This document shows positions 41,631-53,513 of a stretch of 64,000 nt of DNA, piece by piece. Each line of letters starts with the position of its first letter. Position 1 is the stretch's first letter. The notes under the pieces are model-generated. The model was not told where the DNA came from. It did no database searches and was given only the letters and a program-made list of their open reading frames with translations. Made by a program: the position numbers and the translations under genes. Source of the DNA: Plasmodium coatneyi (Eukaryota; Apicomplexa; Aconoidasida; Haemosporida; Plasmodiidae); NCBI RefSeq assembly GCF_001680005.1, contig NC_033568.1, positions 806,001 to 870,000 of the forward strand, written 5' to 3'.

Positions 41631-44600
41631 TCATATATAGTAGACTGGCTTGAAGGAGTTTAAAAAATCGACGTAGTCTATCTTGTCGTCCGTCTCCACG
41701 GTGTAGGACAGCAGGTCGATCTGCTCGTCCGTGAGGGGTTTTTTCCTAAAAAAAAAAAATAAAATAAAAATAAAATAAAATATATACATGTACATATACA
41801 TATAACTGTGTGTATTTTCGCACACATTTGCAGATGACCCCCCTCTTTGGTTACTTCTCGTGCTTGTGCTGCTGCAGGATTTTGTTCAGCTCCATCAAAA
41901 TGTAGCGGAAGTGTATGCTCGTTATTTTCCCCTGCATGGTGTCCTCCAGGTACTTCATGCATTTCTTCAGGGCCACTTTGTTCTCGTAAATCACGGTGCA
42001 TATGTGGCACCAAATCTGCGAAGGGTAGCAATAAGGAGAGGAAGCAGTGTTGCAGTGACATCACTGGTGACTGTATCACTGGCAATCGTGTCACCGATGA
42101 CCGCCCGCCTACCTCGTCCACGTAGGAATACTTGCTCTTGTTCACAACGTAAAAGGCCTGCAGGAACTCCAGGAAGTTGATCTTGGACGACTTTGTTATG
42201 TCTATCGATTTGGCTAGCTGGAAAAAAAAAAAAAAAAAAAAAAAAATTAAAAAAAAAAAAAATAAAATAAAATAGCTATAAAACAACAAACGATGATATA
42301 AACGAACGAACGTCACAGCAACAGTGGCAGTTGCAGTTGCAGTGGGGGAGACGAACGTGGATATGACTACGCTGGCCCATACCTCCATCAGAATTTCATC
42401 GTCCACGTCGAACTCCACCTCTTTGCTGATCTTGTTCATGTCGAAATTTTTGATCGCCCGCACGAAGTCATCGTAATCGAGGTAGCCTACGAAAAGGTCA
42501 GCGGCGTTGTAAAGATGGGAGGCACACCACATCGAAGTGACTGCACTTCAGCATTGTATCCAACATTGTATCGACCGTTGTATCATACTCTATACCCCCG
42601 TTTTGGACTCACCATTCCCAAAGTTATCGTAATTCTTAAACTTCTGAAAGAGGGCAACGGACTTGATCACACTGGACCTCTTCCTCCTCTCCGATCCACC
42701 CCTCTCATTATTTTCCTCGTAAAATCTGTAATGGAAGTTAGCTGTGTCTGCACTGTCGGCCAGGATATGCTTTCCAATCGTTTCGATTAGCTTCCTAATT
42801 TTATCGTTATTTGTGTATTCCTTGTTTATTGCCAGTCGATAACACACCCTCATTTTTCCAATGAACTCTGCAACGTCTATTTTGTCATTCTCCTGCGCTC
42901 TGTCCTGGTTACACAGAGAGTTGCTGTTGATCAGCCGGACCAGGATGCGGATCTGCTCGTTGGACAAATCTGTAGGGGGGAACATTCAATAAATATGACA
43001 AAAGGGTAAGCACAAATATATTCAAACGACACTGTCACTAATATGTAAATTAAACAACTAAGTGTGGTAACCCTTGCTCTTTCCGACCCACTTACCTATG
43101 TTGAGATCCTTCAGCACCTGCTCGAACTCCGCAAAGGAAACCTTCCCATCCAAGTTCTTATCGAACACCATGAGGGTCTCCCTTAAACTCAAGTCCGCCT
43201 TCAGCAACGCCTCATACAAATGCTCGAAGCACTCACTCTTCCATTCTGTGTTAAGGAAGTTCTTGCTTGGTTCATAATTTACCTTGAACCTGTTAAGGAT
43301 GCTGTTGTAGTGCACCTGGTTGTTCTCGATCATTTTGAGCTTCTTGCAGAGGTATATCCACGGCACCTTCTTCGTCTTGCTCAGCTTTTCCAGTTCCTCC
43401 CTGTGGGGGGCGTGGTAAACCAATGAACCGGTGAACCCATAAACCAATAAACCGATAAACCGATATATGCACGTATCGACGTGTCAATCACACGAATGTG
43501 CAGTGGCGTTACCTCCATATGTTTATGTGGACCTTGCCCGTGTTGTCCTTGTCCTTCGCGTAGAGGTTACTCCACAGAGAGTTCTTCTCATGGCAGATCA
43601 GCGTGCTCAGACAGTTTAGGATGTCGTTCATTTGTCCCTCCGTCGAAATTTTATCGTTGCTCCTTTGCACCTGCGGGGGGGCCAGGCGGTAAATACGCAC
43701 GCGTTGATGTAGGCACGTGATAATATACACACGCGATGATGTGTGCAAAGCGAAGCAAATACGAATGTCCTGTGCTTACATTTTTCTCCAGGTCCACTAT
43801 CTTCGACGAGTTGAGGACCTTCTCTCGGAGCTTCTGATTTTCCTCGAAGGTCTCCCGAATGACGTCGAGGGAGGGTGACATATACTCCTGCACCTCGAAG
43901 GTTAGATCTTGGTTGAACACAATGGCTGCCCCGAGATTCTTAATTTTATTGCAATAGTTCGAAGCGGAAAACAACGTAATGCACTTTCCCTCATGGTGAC
44001 TCTCAATACCCTTCAACGTTTTAGGCACTTGATGAGATCGAATTAAAATGTCGAAGTTATTTTTCCTCAGAAACATATCTGTGATGTCGGGGCCGAAGGT
44101 GATACAGTTGTTCCCTCGTGCGTTTCCTCCTATGCCGTTCTTTTTTTGTGGGTCAGACCAGAGTAAGTCGAAAATGACGGTGTCCTCATACTTCTCCGGG
44201 TGCAAAATTTCATGCTTCTTCCTGTCCAGCTCGTCTATCTCCTGAACGGTCAGATCCTGGTACCTGCTCAGCCCGCCGTGCACCACGAAGATTTGGTCTA
44301 AGGGGGGAAAGGTGTAAGGTGGCAGGAAGTAAAAACACGCAGGAAAGAAGCACGCATATAGAGGCAAACCAAGTCAGCCACGCGGCACGTTCATAAGAAC
44401 CCTACTTTGAATATTTACGGCCAAGCCAAGTAATTCGAATACCCCTTGAAACAGATCGAAGACGGCACTGTCGTATTTGGAGAGGACTAAATGGGAAGGA
44501 AAAAAAGAAATCATCGATGGGGTAGGGAAGTGACACAAAGGTCACCATATGCGATGCAAAAAAAAGAACAAGCACAAGAACAAGAACAAGTATAAGTATA

Positions 44601-46312
44601 AGTATAAGTATGAGCACCCCCCTACCTTCATTGTAGAAACCGTAAACCTCATTCATGTAGGAGCATTCGTGGTTCCCTCTGTTAATTATGACGCTGTCGT
44701 AACTGCTTAACTTGAAGGCGAACAGGAGGAGGAAGATCTCTGTGGCGTTTTCCCCTCGATCAGCAATGTCTCCGTTGAAGATGTAGCTGCATAAATGGGT
44801 GAAGAATGACCACGCAACATGGAACATATGCATGTAGACGTAACTGTATGTAGTCATTCACTCGTCCACTCATTAGAACTGTATCCGCTTTTTGCACTCC
44901 CTTGCTTACATATTGTTGGAGGAAGGTAAACCAAATCGGTTAAATAGCCAAAGGACGTCGTTGAGCTGGCCGTGCACATCTCCCAGGATCTTCGAAAGGG
45001 GAAATGGGAAGGAGAAAAAGGGGTTGTAAAAAAGACAGCAAAGTCAGATTGATGAGGTAGTGAAGCGGCACAGCACGTTGAAGCACTTCGTTGTTAACGC
45101 CTGTTCTGCCCTACGATCAGTTTGGTGTCCTTTGACTTCTTCGTCATGTCTACGTGTATCACAGAGCTCTTTATATTTTCCTCCAGCATCTTCTGCGTCT
45201 TCGTGAGGATCTTACAGACAAGGTTGTTTGGGAGGACATACTGTGGGGGGGCAGTCAGGAGGTGATGATGAAGCGGTAATTAAGTAACTACTTCCAACGT
45301 AACGATGGCGGCGTTACAACGTTGCTTACATTTTTGGTTGTTAGGAAAAAATGGAAGATTTCCATGGCGAATGCCTTGTCTATTTTGCCCTTCAGTTTCG
45401 GCACATTTTCATCGTAATTGTTGGACTGCAGAGGAGAAAAAACATTGCATGTGGTTCCTCGGTGACGGACATCTGTTCGTTCTGTCTACACATCAACAGA
45501 GAGAATAATCCCAATAATGGAAAGGACATTTTATACCCCCCTGAACTCGATCCTACCTCTAAGGACGTCGTGGAGATGCGGGAGAACTGGTTGGAATTAC
45601 TCGAAAAGCACTTCGACGTGAACTGAATCTTCCCACTCTTTATGTCTTCGTTTATTACTTTGATGAGGGGCTTGTAAATTTCGCTGTGGGTGGGATGGCA
45701 AATGGGAGAGTTATGATCGGTACGTTGGTGCGAATAAACCTACTGGAGTGGGGTAGCTCCCCCTGGTTTCATGTTGGTAAATGTTTCCTCGTTCTTACTC
45801 ATGATTGTGGAGGGTCATATTTTCGTGGAGGTGCTCGAATTTTCTCCACACGAGGGAGGAGACCAAGGAGTGGAATTCCTTCCTCGCTCTGTGTCCCCTA
45901 AACACCCTTTGGATTCTTATGCATGCGCTTTCCGTTTCTGCATGAGGGGAGTACAATAGACATGTTAACGTAAAGTAAGCGATGCGAAAAGGATACACAC
46001 AAGGGATGCCAAACTGCTCGACCTCCCCCAAAAGGGACGAATGACCCCCGGATAAGGCGCAGATGCAATGATACCACTGAAAGGTCTGATCGAATCGCGC
46101 AAACAGAAAACGACCAAAGCTCCATCTTCCGCAGTGAACAACCTTTCCTTCCTATACACACCATCTGTGTAGCCATGCCTATTGCTAAACTTCGCTGCGT
46201 AGATTTTTCTCCTTTCGGGGGAAGCCTTTCCCGCTTGGACCTCTTCTATATGTTCTATGGTGGCCTTGTAGCCATATACCATGACGGTGTCCTTGACTCT
46301 TACATCTTCCAT
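41631..46312 (-). CDS. PPP7: Serine/threonine phosphatase with EF-hands (PPEF/PP7 type), 16 exons
   Basis: All 16 exons join in phase to about 927 aa: 46312-46162, 45937-45799, 45683-45557, 45425-45330, 45240-45115, 44989-44910, 44786-44626, 44486-44406, 44297-43780, 43670-43513, 43400-43096, 42969-42613, 42486-42383, 42217-42113, 42015-41855, 41745-41631. N-terminus: a small domain (VKDTVMVYGYKATIEHIEE), then an IQ calmodulin-binding motif (CIRIQRVFRGHRARKEF, about residue 55). The PPP catalytic core (about 214-493) shows GDVHGQ, GDIADRG, RGNHE, HGG and SASNYC. The C-terminal half has EF-hands: a canonical DKNLDGKVSFAEF, plus weaker DKDNTGKVHI, NDKIDVAEF, SKINFLEF and DDKIDYVDF sites. This matches PPEF, a Ca2+-regulated phosphatase, and P. 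falciparum PP7 (PPP7; the symbol is from memory). Confidence 0.93.
44566..44614 (+). repeat. ACAAGA / AAGTAT hexamer microsatellite in PPEF intron
   Basis: Repeats of (ACAAGA) then (AAGTAT) inside the intron between exons 7 and 8. Confidence 0.75.
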
Positions 46313-46998
46313 TGGGAACTGAACGGGGAGATGGCAGACACGGAACAAAAAAAAAAAAAAAAAAAAAAGGAAAAAACGCAAAGAATGGAATGGAAAGGAA
46401 AATAAACCGAATTAAACGAAATCACATCAGAAAAAATTGATCAAAATGAACGGAGTGAAATCACGCCAAACGAAAGCTCCACGTAGAATTGTCCTGCCGG
46501 TGTGCGATCGAGCAACAGTTGCACACGTAAGGGGGTGAGTGACCCGCGATATTCGCTTCGTGCGTCTGCGCGTTTTTCAAAAGGAAAATGGAAAGAACAA
46601 TGGTAAGGTAGAAAAACAGAGGAAGGAGAACTCTACTTTCCTTTTTTTCACATAAAATATGCGCATGTGAATGAATGCACTTTTCTTTTTTTTTTTTGTT
46701 CGGCGCGGAAGTTTGTTTGCGGTTTAAAAAAATTGTAAAAAAGGTGAAGCAGTTGCAGTGGCGCACAAGGGGGAACACACAAAAAAAAAAGCAAAGCAAA
46801 GCAAAGCAAAGAAGGCAAATCATAACAAAGCGAAACGAAGCAAAAGCACAACATGGATCACGCGGAAAAATGCCAAATGGGGGAAACACACATAATTACA
46901 CATATACATTCGCGTAAGTGTACCCAGTGGTACATATCGGGTGGACAGTTTTTTTTTTTTTTTTTTTTTTCAATTTCTCTCGTTTCCTTGTCCAATCG
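46313..46998. other. Spacer between PPEF and cyclophilin genes
   Basis: About 690 bp between two minus-strand genes: PPEF promoter side and cyclophilin 3' flank. Homopolymer A/T runs and an AAGCA-rich stretch (46791-46850). No gene is supported. Confidence 0.5.
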
Positions 46999-47481
46999 CT
47001 ACTTCGCGGAGTCCTCCTTCGACCGTTTCTCCTTCATATATTTCTGCGCAGGGAAAAAAAAAAAAAAAAAAAAAGGAAGCAATAACAAAGCGTGAATAGA
47101 ACGACAACGCTCCAACCGTTGTGTCCATCCTATACCGGTCGCAGTGGTAACCCTCACACACACACATACATACACACTCGTTCGTCTCATGTGCTTGCTA
47201 CACTATGAGGTAAAATTACCTCCATGCTGAACTTCGAATCGTAGGGACGTTTGTTTTCAGTGTCCATTGGATTAACCACCTGGAAGGAGGGGTACATGGG
47301 GGGGAAGAACATGTGTCACGTAAAGGTGGCATTCCAAGTAACATAATAAACAGGTGTAAGGCAAATGTACAAATGGGGAGAAAAAAAAAAAACTTTTGGT
47401 GTCTCCAAACGGATGTAGAACAACGCGCGCTGGCTCCAATGCGTACTTTCTTTTTTATGTCTTCATGTTCGTATGCCTTGC

Positions 47482-47514
<33 letters not shown>

Positions 47515-49379
47515 AAATGTACATGTACATATGCATGTACACATGTCCCTTGGGATAACAGTTTTTTGAAAAAAAAAAATTTTTTTTTTTTTACATTGGC
47601 GGAGTCAATCCGGAACTTCAACCCCTCGGTGTTCAGCCAGTCATGCTTCATCCCTTGGCTGGTTTCTCCTAAAGGAGGGAACACATACAGATATGCAGGG
47701 TAGACGTATAGCTGTGTCCGGAGAGGCACTCTTCTATACTCCCGTTGGGGAACAGAGCCCGACCGGAAAGCCACAGAACCGTGCGGCGATCTTCCCTTAG
47801 CTGCTAACCGTCACGGGAAAAGAGCCCCTTCAGCCTGTTATCGAATTCTTCCAGTTTTTGCAGCGACTAAAAGGTGGAAGGAATGGAACAAAAATGGGGC
47901 AGCGACGTGAGGGCTGTGTGTGTGTGACTGTGGCTGGGTATCTATGACCGATTGGCGGTGGACGCCTATAATCGCTACCACTTTGCAACGATCATTTTGT
48001 AATGACCATTTTGTATGACCACTTAACTCTGCCACTGACCTGCTTCTCCCTCTCACGCTTGGACATCTTGTTGTACTTCCTGATTTTCCTCAAATAAGAC
48101 TCATCCTGCGGGGTGGAAAAAAAAAAAAAAAAGCAGATAGAAAATATGAAGGTGTGGCGTCAATCGGAGCAGTCCCCTCCCCGATTCAGAGCCCTTCCAT
48201 GTGGTACACATTGTTATATATATGTGCCGGCATAGGCTTGCCCCATTTGGCCTCACCAAGCTGCCCAGGTCCCTCGCTCCAAAGTCCCTTTCCTTCCTTT
48301 TCGCTTTGTCCTTTTCAATGTCGTTTGTTTTTTTTTTCAGCTTATCGATTTTTTCCTCAACCGTCTTGCTGTCCCTTTTGCTCCTTCCTAAGGATGTCTT
48401 CCTTTGGGGTTCTTCTTCGGGGGGTTCCCCGTTTGTTGCGTCTTCCTCGGTGGGGCGGTCCCTGGGGGTATCTCCCGATGGATCTTCCCTCTCCCCCTGC
48501 GTCTTTCCATCGTCGGCTGCTTCTACCTCATCAGTGACTTCTTCGTCATCGTCTTCCTCTTCTCCCGCATCAGGAACTTCTCCCTTGTCGAATGCTTCCC
48601 CCTCCTTATCCGTATCTTCCGCGTCGTACCCAAAGGAGAGCAAGTTCCCCTTGAGCTTCTTCAATTCCCTGGACTGCTCCCCGTGTGCGTCCTGTTCCTT
48701 CTTTTCCTTCACCTCCCTCTCATAATTGGCATAAGGGACCAAGTGGTGAAAGGGGTTCTCCTCTATTTTAATGTATTGTATGTAGGGAGCATCCTCTATA
48801 GGTTCATCATTCTTGTTTGTCTTTATCTGGTTAAATTTGAGCAGGTTATAGATGCTATGTTTCGCGACTTTCCCGAAAAGGGTGCTCTTGTTGTTCAGGT
48901 ATTCTGCCTTGTCTAAGGTTATAAAGAATTGGCTTCCATTGGACGGCTTTTCTATATTAAGGTTTGCGAAGGATATACAGCCCGCGTAGAGGAACTTTAG
49001 TCGGCGGTTGCACTCGTTCGGGAAGGGTTCCTTGAAGGCATACTCGTTGTCTGTGTGGGTAGGGGGTGGCGGTTACGCATGTGAGTGGGGGTACACATAT
49101 ACATAGTCACATGCATAACCATATGCACAGGCATTTGCTGATTGGCGCCCCTCCCTTACGTAGTCCCGTATTCGTGTGATCCCCCGTCTGGATCAAGAAC
49201 TTGGGAATGACTCTAAAAAACTTATTTCCGTTGTAGTAGTTGTTTAGGCACAGCTGAATGAAGTTCTGGCATGCTACCGGACACTCGTTGCAAAAAAGGA
49301 GGACCTCCAACTCCCCCAGGCTGGTGTAGATAGTTACCCTGCCAGACGTTTTGGGTTCGATGCTGTATACTTCGGACAT
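46999..49379 (-). CDS. CWC27-type cyclophilin (peptidyl-prolyl isomerase), eight exons
   Basis: Exons 49379-49160, 49050-48257, 48105-48040, 47866-47809, 47668-47595, 47476-47447, 47279-47220, 47043-46999 (TAG), all in phase, about 448 aa. The ATG at 49379 (MSEVYSIEPKTSGRVTIYTS) fits the CWC27 start better than any upstream in-frame codon. The cyclophilin domain is residues 1 to about 170: NKFFRVIPKFLIQTGD (with the catalytic-site Arg), NGSQFFITL and STLFGKV. Then come an acidic/charged region (EEEDDDEEVTDEVEAADD), a Lys-rich helix (KTVEEKIDKLKKKTNDIEKD) and a C-terminal helical tail. In yeast and human, Cwc27 is a spliceosomal cyclophilin of the activated B complex. The size fits the P. falciparum 52-kDa cyclophilin (from memory). 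A role in splicing is inferred. Confidence 0.92.
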
Positions 49380-50851
49380 TTGCACTAGGGGGAGGGAGCA
49401 GCACAGGAAAGGGGAAGAAAGGATGGCCAGCAGGATGGAGAAAATAAAACAAGCTTGCCTCCCCCCTGGGGGAAGATGCCCCCCACTGGTTAGCTTAGCT
49501 GTGGAGGGGCGAGGACGGCTCAGAAAAGGAATTGCCGCAACATGGAAGAGGGGAAAGCCGGCAAAAAAAAAAAAAAAAAATATAATAAATAAGTAAAATA
49601 AAAAATAGAATAAATAAATAGGCGAATAAATAAATGAATGTCCTGCCTCCCTTTCCTTTTACTTAGGAGGAACCCAGGAAGCTGTGCGTTCACTTAAATT
49701 CACTCCTTCGAGGTGGTACATTTTCGAGTTGGTGCTCCTCCAACGTTGCTGCTTCCCTACTGGGGCTTCTCAAATTTGCACTCAAAGGTGGAGAAGGAAT
49801 GGGAAGGAAAAGCAGATTAAGAGAGGGGAAGCCTATCTTGCGGCGCTTGGATGAACCCCTGAGGAAATTTTTCTCACTGTGCGTCAGACCCGTTGCGCTG
49901 CGGCACCGTCCAAGGTAATTCTGCGCACCGCACATATTAGCAACTATTTACAGCAGCAACCATGGGGGAGCAATCAATAGGGTAACCTTAAAATGCATGC
50001 AAAGGGAAAGCATGTTCGGGTTGCTTTTTCCCCAAGGTTGGGAGGAATACTTATTTTTGGAAATCCCCCTCCACCCCCTTGGGGTAGCCATCAAGCGTGA
50101 ACATGAATAGCCCATACACGTATGCCCGAACGGGGGAAGATAACGCAGCTCCACCTTCGACCAACATTTTTTTTTTCCCCCATCATGGATGAGAATGGCC
50201 AAACGGAGAGGCCTCCTTCGGCCGAAAGATTTGCTCTCTTCTACGTGACAGAACAGTTGAACAGAGTCATCTGCAAATGGACATACAAAATGGTAAACCT
50301 TTCATTGTGAGGACAACTGGTGAATGTTTCCTTTTTTCGATTCTGCTTGCGCTTACAAAAATGAGTTGCCTGAACAGGTCAGGTGAATTGAAAAAAAACG
50401 CACACACACATGCACAAAAAAAAAAAAAAAAAAACGAAATGGCTAACTTGGACGGTATATGAATGGCGCTGCTAACGTGGGGAGGGTAAAAACACAAACG
50501 AACTGAATCAGACGAGTAGCGCAGACAAAACGAACCACACGTGAATCACAAACTGGAGGGTTAAATTGTTGAACAAATTAAATCGATCATGGTGAATTAG
50601 TGGGAATGTTAAAAAGGTGGCTATCTCCCCATCGAGGGAAAAGCGGCGCAGCTCAAACGACAGTCTATCTGCACTTCCTGGGGGGATAAATCTTCACCAA
50701 ATGGGAAATCGTTAGGGGAGCGTCGATGGATGACCCTTTGAATGTGTTGTCTCCCCATTTGGTGTGTAGCATGGAAAGGTGGAAGGATACACAAATTAAC
50801 GGATGGACCTGATGCACACTCCCCCCATTCATTTTTGAGTACATTTCCACA
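49380..50851. other. Intergenic region between cyclophilin and ankyrin genes
   Basis: 1.5 kb with A-runs (49562-49580, 50416-50434). The only notable open stretch is the 41-codon frame at 50185-50310, listed separately. Confidence 0.4.
50185..50310 (+). CDS. Possible small gene or first exon, unrecognised
   Basis: ATG at 50185 follows a T-run/CCCCCATC leader and begins MDENGQTERPPSAERFALFY. The frame continues VTEQLNRVICKWTYKM and then meets a possible GTAAAC donor, or stops at TGA after VNLSL. The composition is protein-like and hydrophilic-amphipathic, unlike the low-complexity frames around it. No family recognised and no second exon found. Very tentative. Confidence 0.2.
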   Translation: MDENGQTERPPSAERFALFYVTEQLNRVICKWTYKMVNLSL

Positions 50852-53044
50852 TCAGAGAAATGTGCACACGTAGTAAAAGGCGTCTGGGGAAAGGCGGGAC
50901 AACACGTCTGCGCTCTTCCGTCGTCTGACCAGCCAAGCATTTCTCAAGTTAATTTTTCTGGAATGCTGCAAAATGTATCGTTTAATCTCCACGTCTTCAG
51001 TTAAGTCCATTGCTGAATTGTTACACCCCGTTTTCGCATAAATGTTCGCACCTCTTCGGACTAAACTTTTAAATATTCTTAAATTCCCTGTGATGGAAGC
51101 AGCATGGATGGGGAACAACTGCAATCGGACGTCGAAGTAATTCGGGTCAGCACCTCTCCTCAAAATTATGTCAACAATTTTATCCTTCCCTGAAGTAATA
51201 GCACAACATAATATTTTACTGGTGATCCTTTTTTTATAAAACGCCTTAAATTTTAGCAAGTAGAATTGTTCTAACTTTTGGGAGTAGACCCCATATTTGT
51301 GCATAGCCTTAACAACCTCTTTCATTTTTGTATGAACAGAATTTCTGATTTGTTGCCAAAGGAGGTGTTTTACAATTCCCTTGTGTCCTTCAAACGACGC
51401 ATAGTGTACTGGTTCTAATTGGTTGGCGTCTAGACAACTTACATCGGCCCCATATTCAATCAACAATTTTACCACCTCAAAATTTCCCATCATAGACGCT
51501 GCGTGTAAGGGAGAGTCGTACTTCCTTCTCCCTGTGGTCAAATTAGGCAACGCACCATGGGTTAGAAAATATTTACAAACATCCAGATGGTTTGACATGG
51601 AGGCACACCACAAAGGTGTTTCGTTATCACATGAAAGAGCGTTCACATCTGCATCATTTTCTATTAAAAATTTAACAGAATCTAGATCCCCCTTCGATGC
51701 CGATAGATGCAATGGAGTGAACTTCCTTATCTTCGTTTTACTATTTATGTAAGTTCCTGATTTTATCATTCTTTTCACTAATTCCATGTTTCCTTCTTTG
51801 GTTGCCAAATGGATTGGCTGCAAATCTGTTATGTCGTCTATAAAGGTGGAATTCTCCAAAGTTTCTCTGAACACATCCATGTATGCGTCCACTTCGCTGC
51901 ACGTGCACTCTCCGATATTGCTTCGCTGCGGAGGTCCTCCTCTTCCAAAGCGTGTTCCACAGGCATCCTCCATGGTTTCTTCTCCACTTCGAGTGCTGTT
52001 TCTTTGGAGGGAAGCTTCTCCAGGGGTGAATGCTTCTTTTCCCTTCTCCTCCCCACCGTCCAAGCGAAACTGTGCTGAATCCGATGAATCATCTGAGTTG
52101 CCATGACAGTCCTCTCCCTTATCTACGCCAGACGAACCATCCTGAAAAAGGTAGGCTTCTTTCCCATCCTCCCACTGAACACGCAGACCTACTTTCTTCT
52201 GAATCCCCCTCCTTTTGCTGTGTTCTCCACGTAAAATACCCCTCTTCGCAAGACCCTCTTCCCTACGAGGGGACGCTTTGTCCTTTTGCTGGTTATCCCT
52301 CCCAATGATGCACGCATCAAAGTGACAACCGCCAACACCGCTGCACATGGCACCACTTTTCCTAGTGCATCTATAGGTTCTATTCACCTTCTTCAAAAAC
52401 GGACACCAGGAGCACTTCGAATGACGCAAAATGACTTGGTCTATGAACGCCAATTTTTTTCTCCCTTTTTTCCTACATTCTACTTTGCTTCTAACCCTGT
52501 CCATCACACTAGCAGGGGGGTTACCCATTTGGCAACTGTTGCCCCTCAGGATGGACGGTCCTTTTTCCCCCCCAGTTGGCAGATCAGCGCTACTTATTAG
52601 TGGATCCCCTTCTGTGGAACAACTCCATTTATTCGTCTCCCTTTGGTGGTAACATATCAGAGGGATGGCATACACACAAGTGCCCCTAAATGGGGGGTTG
52701 CGCGATTCCTCCATCTGACGCTCCACTCCGTTGCTGTGACGCATAAATGTGTCTGCGAAATCGAAATGGGCGAAACAGTTTTTAACTCCTTCGACTGGGT
52801 GATGATGGGGGGAACTTTGTATCTCCTCCACTGCTGTTCTCTCGATGGGGAGATGATTCGACCGGGTAGTAGAGTCACTTCCCCCCATTTGGTGTGGATC
52901 CTCCTTTGCATCTCTCCTGCTCCAACCGGTGTTGCACCCCTTCGTGTGGTCACCTCCCCGTCCTATCCCCCGAGCTCGCATCTTCACTCGGAGGTCCCCC
53001 TCTGCGCTTCCCCCGCTCCTGTGCGGACACAACAGCAATTTCAT
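50852..53044 (-). CDS. Ankyrin-repeat protein
   Basis: Single exon, 730 aa from the ATG at 53044 (MKLLLCPHRSGG); a GTG three codons upstream is not needed. The first ~400 residues are basic, poorly conserved-looking sequence with several Cys. From about residue 414 there are five to seven ankyrin repeats (QPIHLATKEGNMELVKRMI, TPLHLSASKGDLDSVKFLI, TPLWCASMSNHLDVCKYFL, SPLHAASMMGNFEVVKLLI, EPVHYASFEGHKGIVKHLL). A basic helical insert follows, then two more (KDKIVDIILRRGADPNYFD, FPIHAASITGNLRIFKSLV). The C-terminus LSRLSPDAFYYVCTFL resembles the start of an F-box or SOCS-like helix, which could make it an adaptor for ubiquitin ligase. That is inference. Confidence 0.85.
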   Translation of the reverse strand: MKLLLCPHRSGGSAEGDLRVKMRARGIGRGGDHTKGCNTGWSRRDAKEDPHQMGGSDSTTRSNHLPIERTAVEEIQSSPHHHPVEGVKNCFAHFDFADTFMRHSNGVERQMEESRNPPFRGTCVYAIPLICYHQRETNKWSCSTEGDPLISSADLPTGGEKGPSILRGNSCQMGNPPASVMDRVRSKVECRKKGRKKLAFIDQVILRHSKCSWCPFLKKVNRTYRCTRKSGAMCSGVGGCHFDACIIGRDNQQKDKASPRREEGLAKRGILRGEHSKRRGIQKKVGLRVQWEDGKEAYLFQDGSSGVDKGEDCHGNSDDSSDSAQFRLDGGEEKGKEAFTPGEASLQRNSTRSGEETMEDACGTRFGRGGPPQRSNIGECTCSEVDAYMDVFRETLENSTFIDDITDLQPIHLATKEGNMELVKRMIKSGTYINSKTKIRKFTPLHLSASKGDLDSVKFLIENDADVNALSCDNETPLWCASMSNHLDVCKYFLTHGALPNLTTGRRKYDSPLHAASMMGNFEVVKLLIEYGADVSCLDANQLEPVHYASFEGHKGIVKHLLWQQIRNSVHTKMKEVVKAMHKYGVYSQKLEQFYLLKFKAFYKKRITSKILCCAITSGKDKIVDIILRRGADPNYFDVRLQLFPIHAASITGNLRIFKSLVRRGANIYAKTGCNNSAMDLTEDVEIKRYILQHSRKINLRNAWLVRRRKSADVLSRLSPDAFYYVCTFL

Positions 53045-53478
53045 GGGTGACACAGATCAGGTGATGCTCTCTTCGCAGGAAAAAAAAACAAAAAAAAATA
53101 TAAAAATATAAAAATGTAAAAATGAATTTGGCCCTATTTACACCACGATCGTGTCACCAAGTTTGTCTCCACACCAAGTAGCTGTGCAATTTTTTTTTTT
53201 TTCAAAGCGCTGCATCCAGTTATGCGTCTACATCTGGAAGTGGATGGGGGTGGAATCTCCAAACATGCGCTCTCTACTTGGTCTTATGTCTGTGTCTACG
53301 TGGTAACTTAAAATTGGGCACTCTTTGCAGACTTCTTCCTATTTGATCAGAGTTGTTTATGCGCGATGACAAGGATCTGCTGAAACTGAGTCCCACTTCC
53401 TCTGATGCACTGATCTGCTAACCACATGGATGAGAATAAACTACTCCGTTTCTATAGACGCGGGTAGTCCTTTAAAAC

Positions 53479-53513
<35 letters not shown>

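Noticed and set aside
47463..47774. Minus-strand 103-codon frame overlapping cyclophilin exon 5
   Set aside because: It includes intron sequence and poly(T); the real exon 5 is a short part of it with in-phase GT-AG borders.
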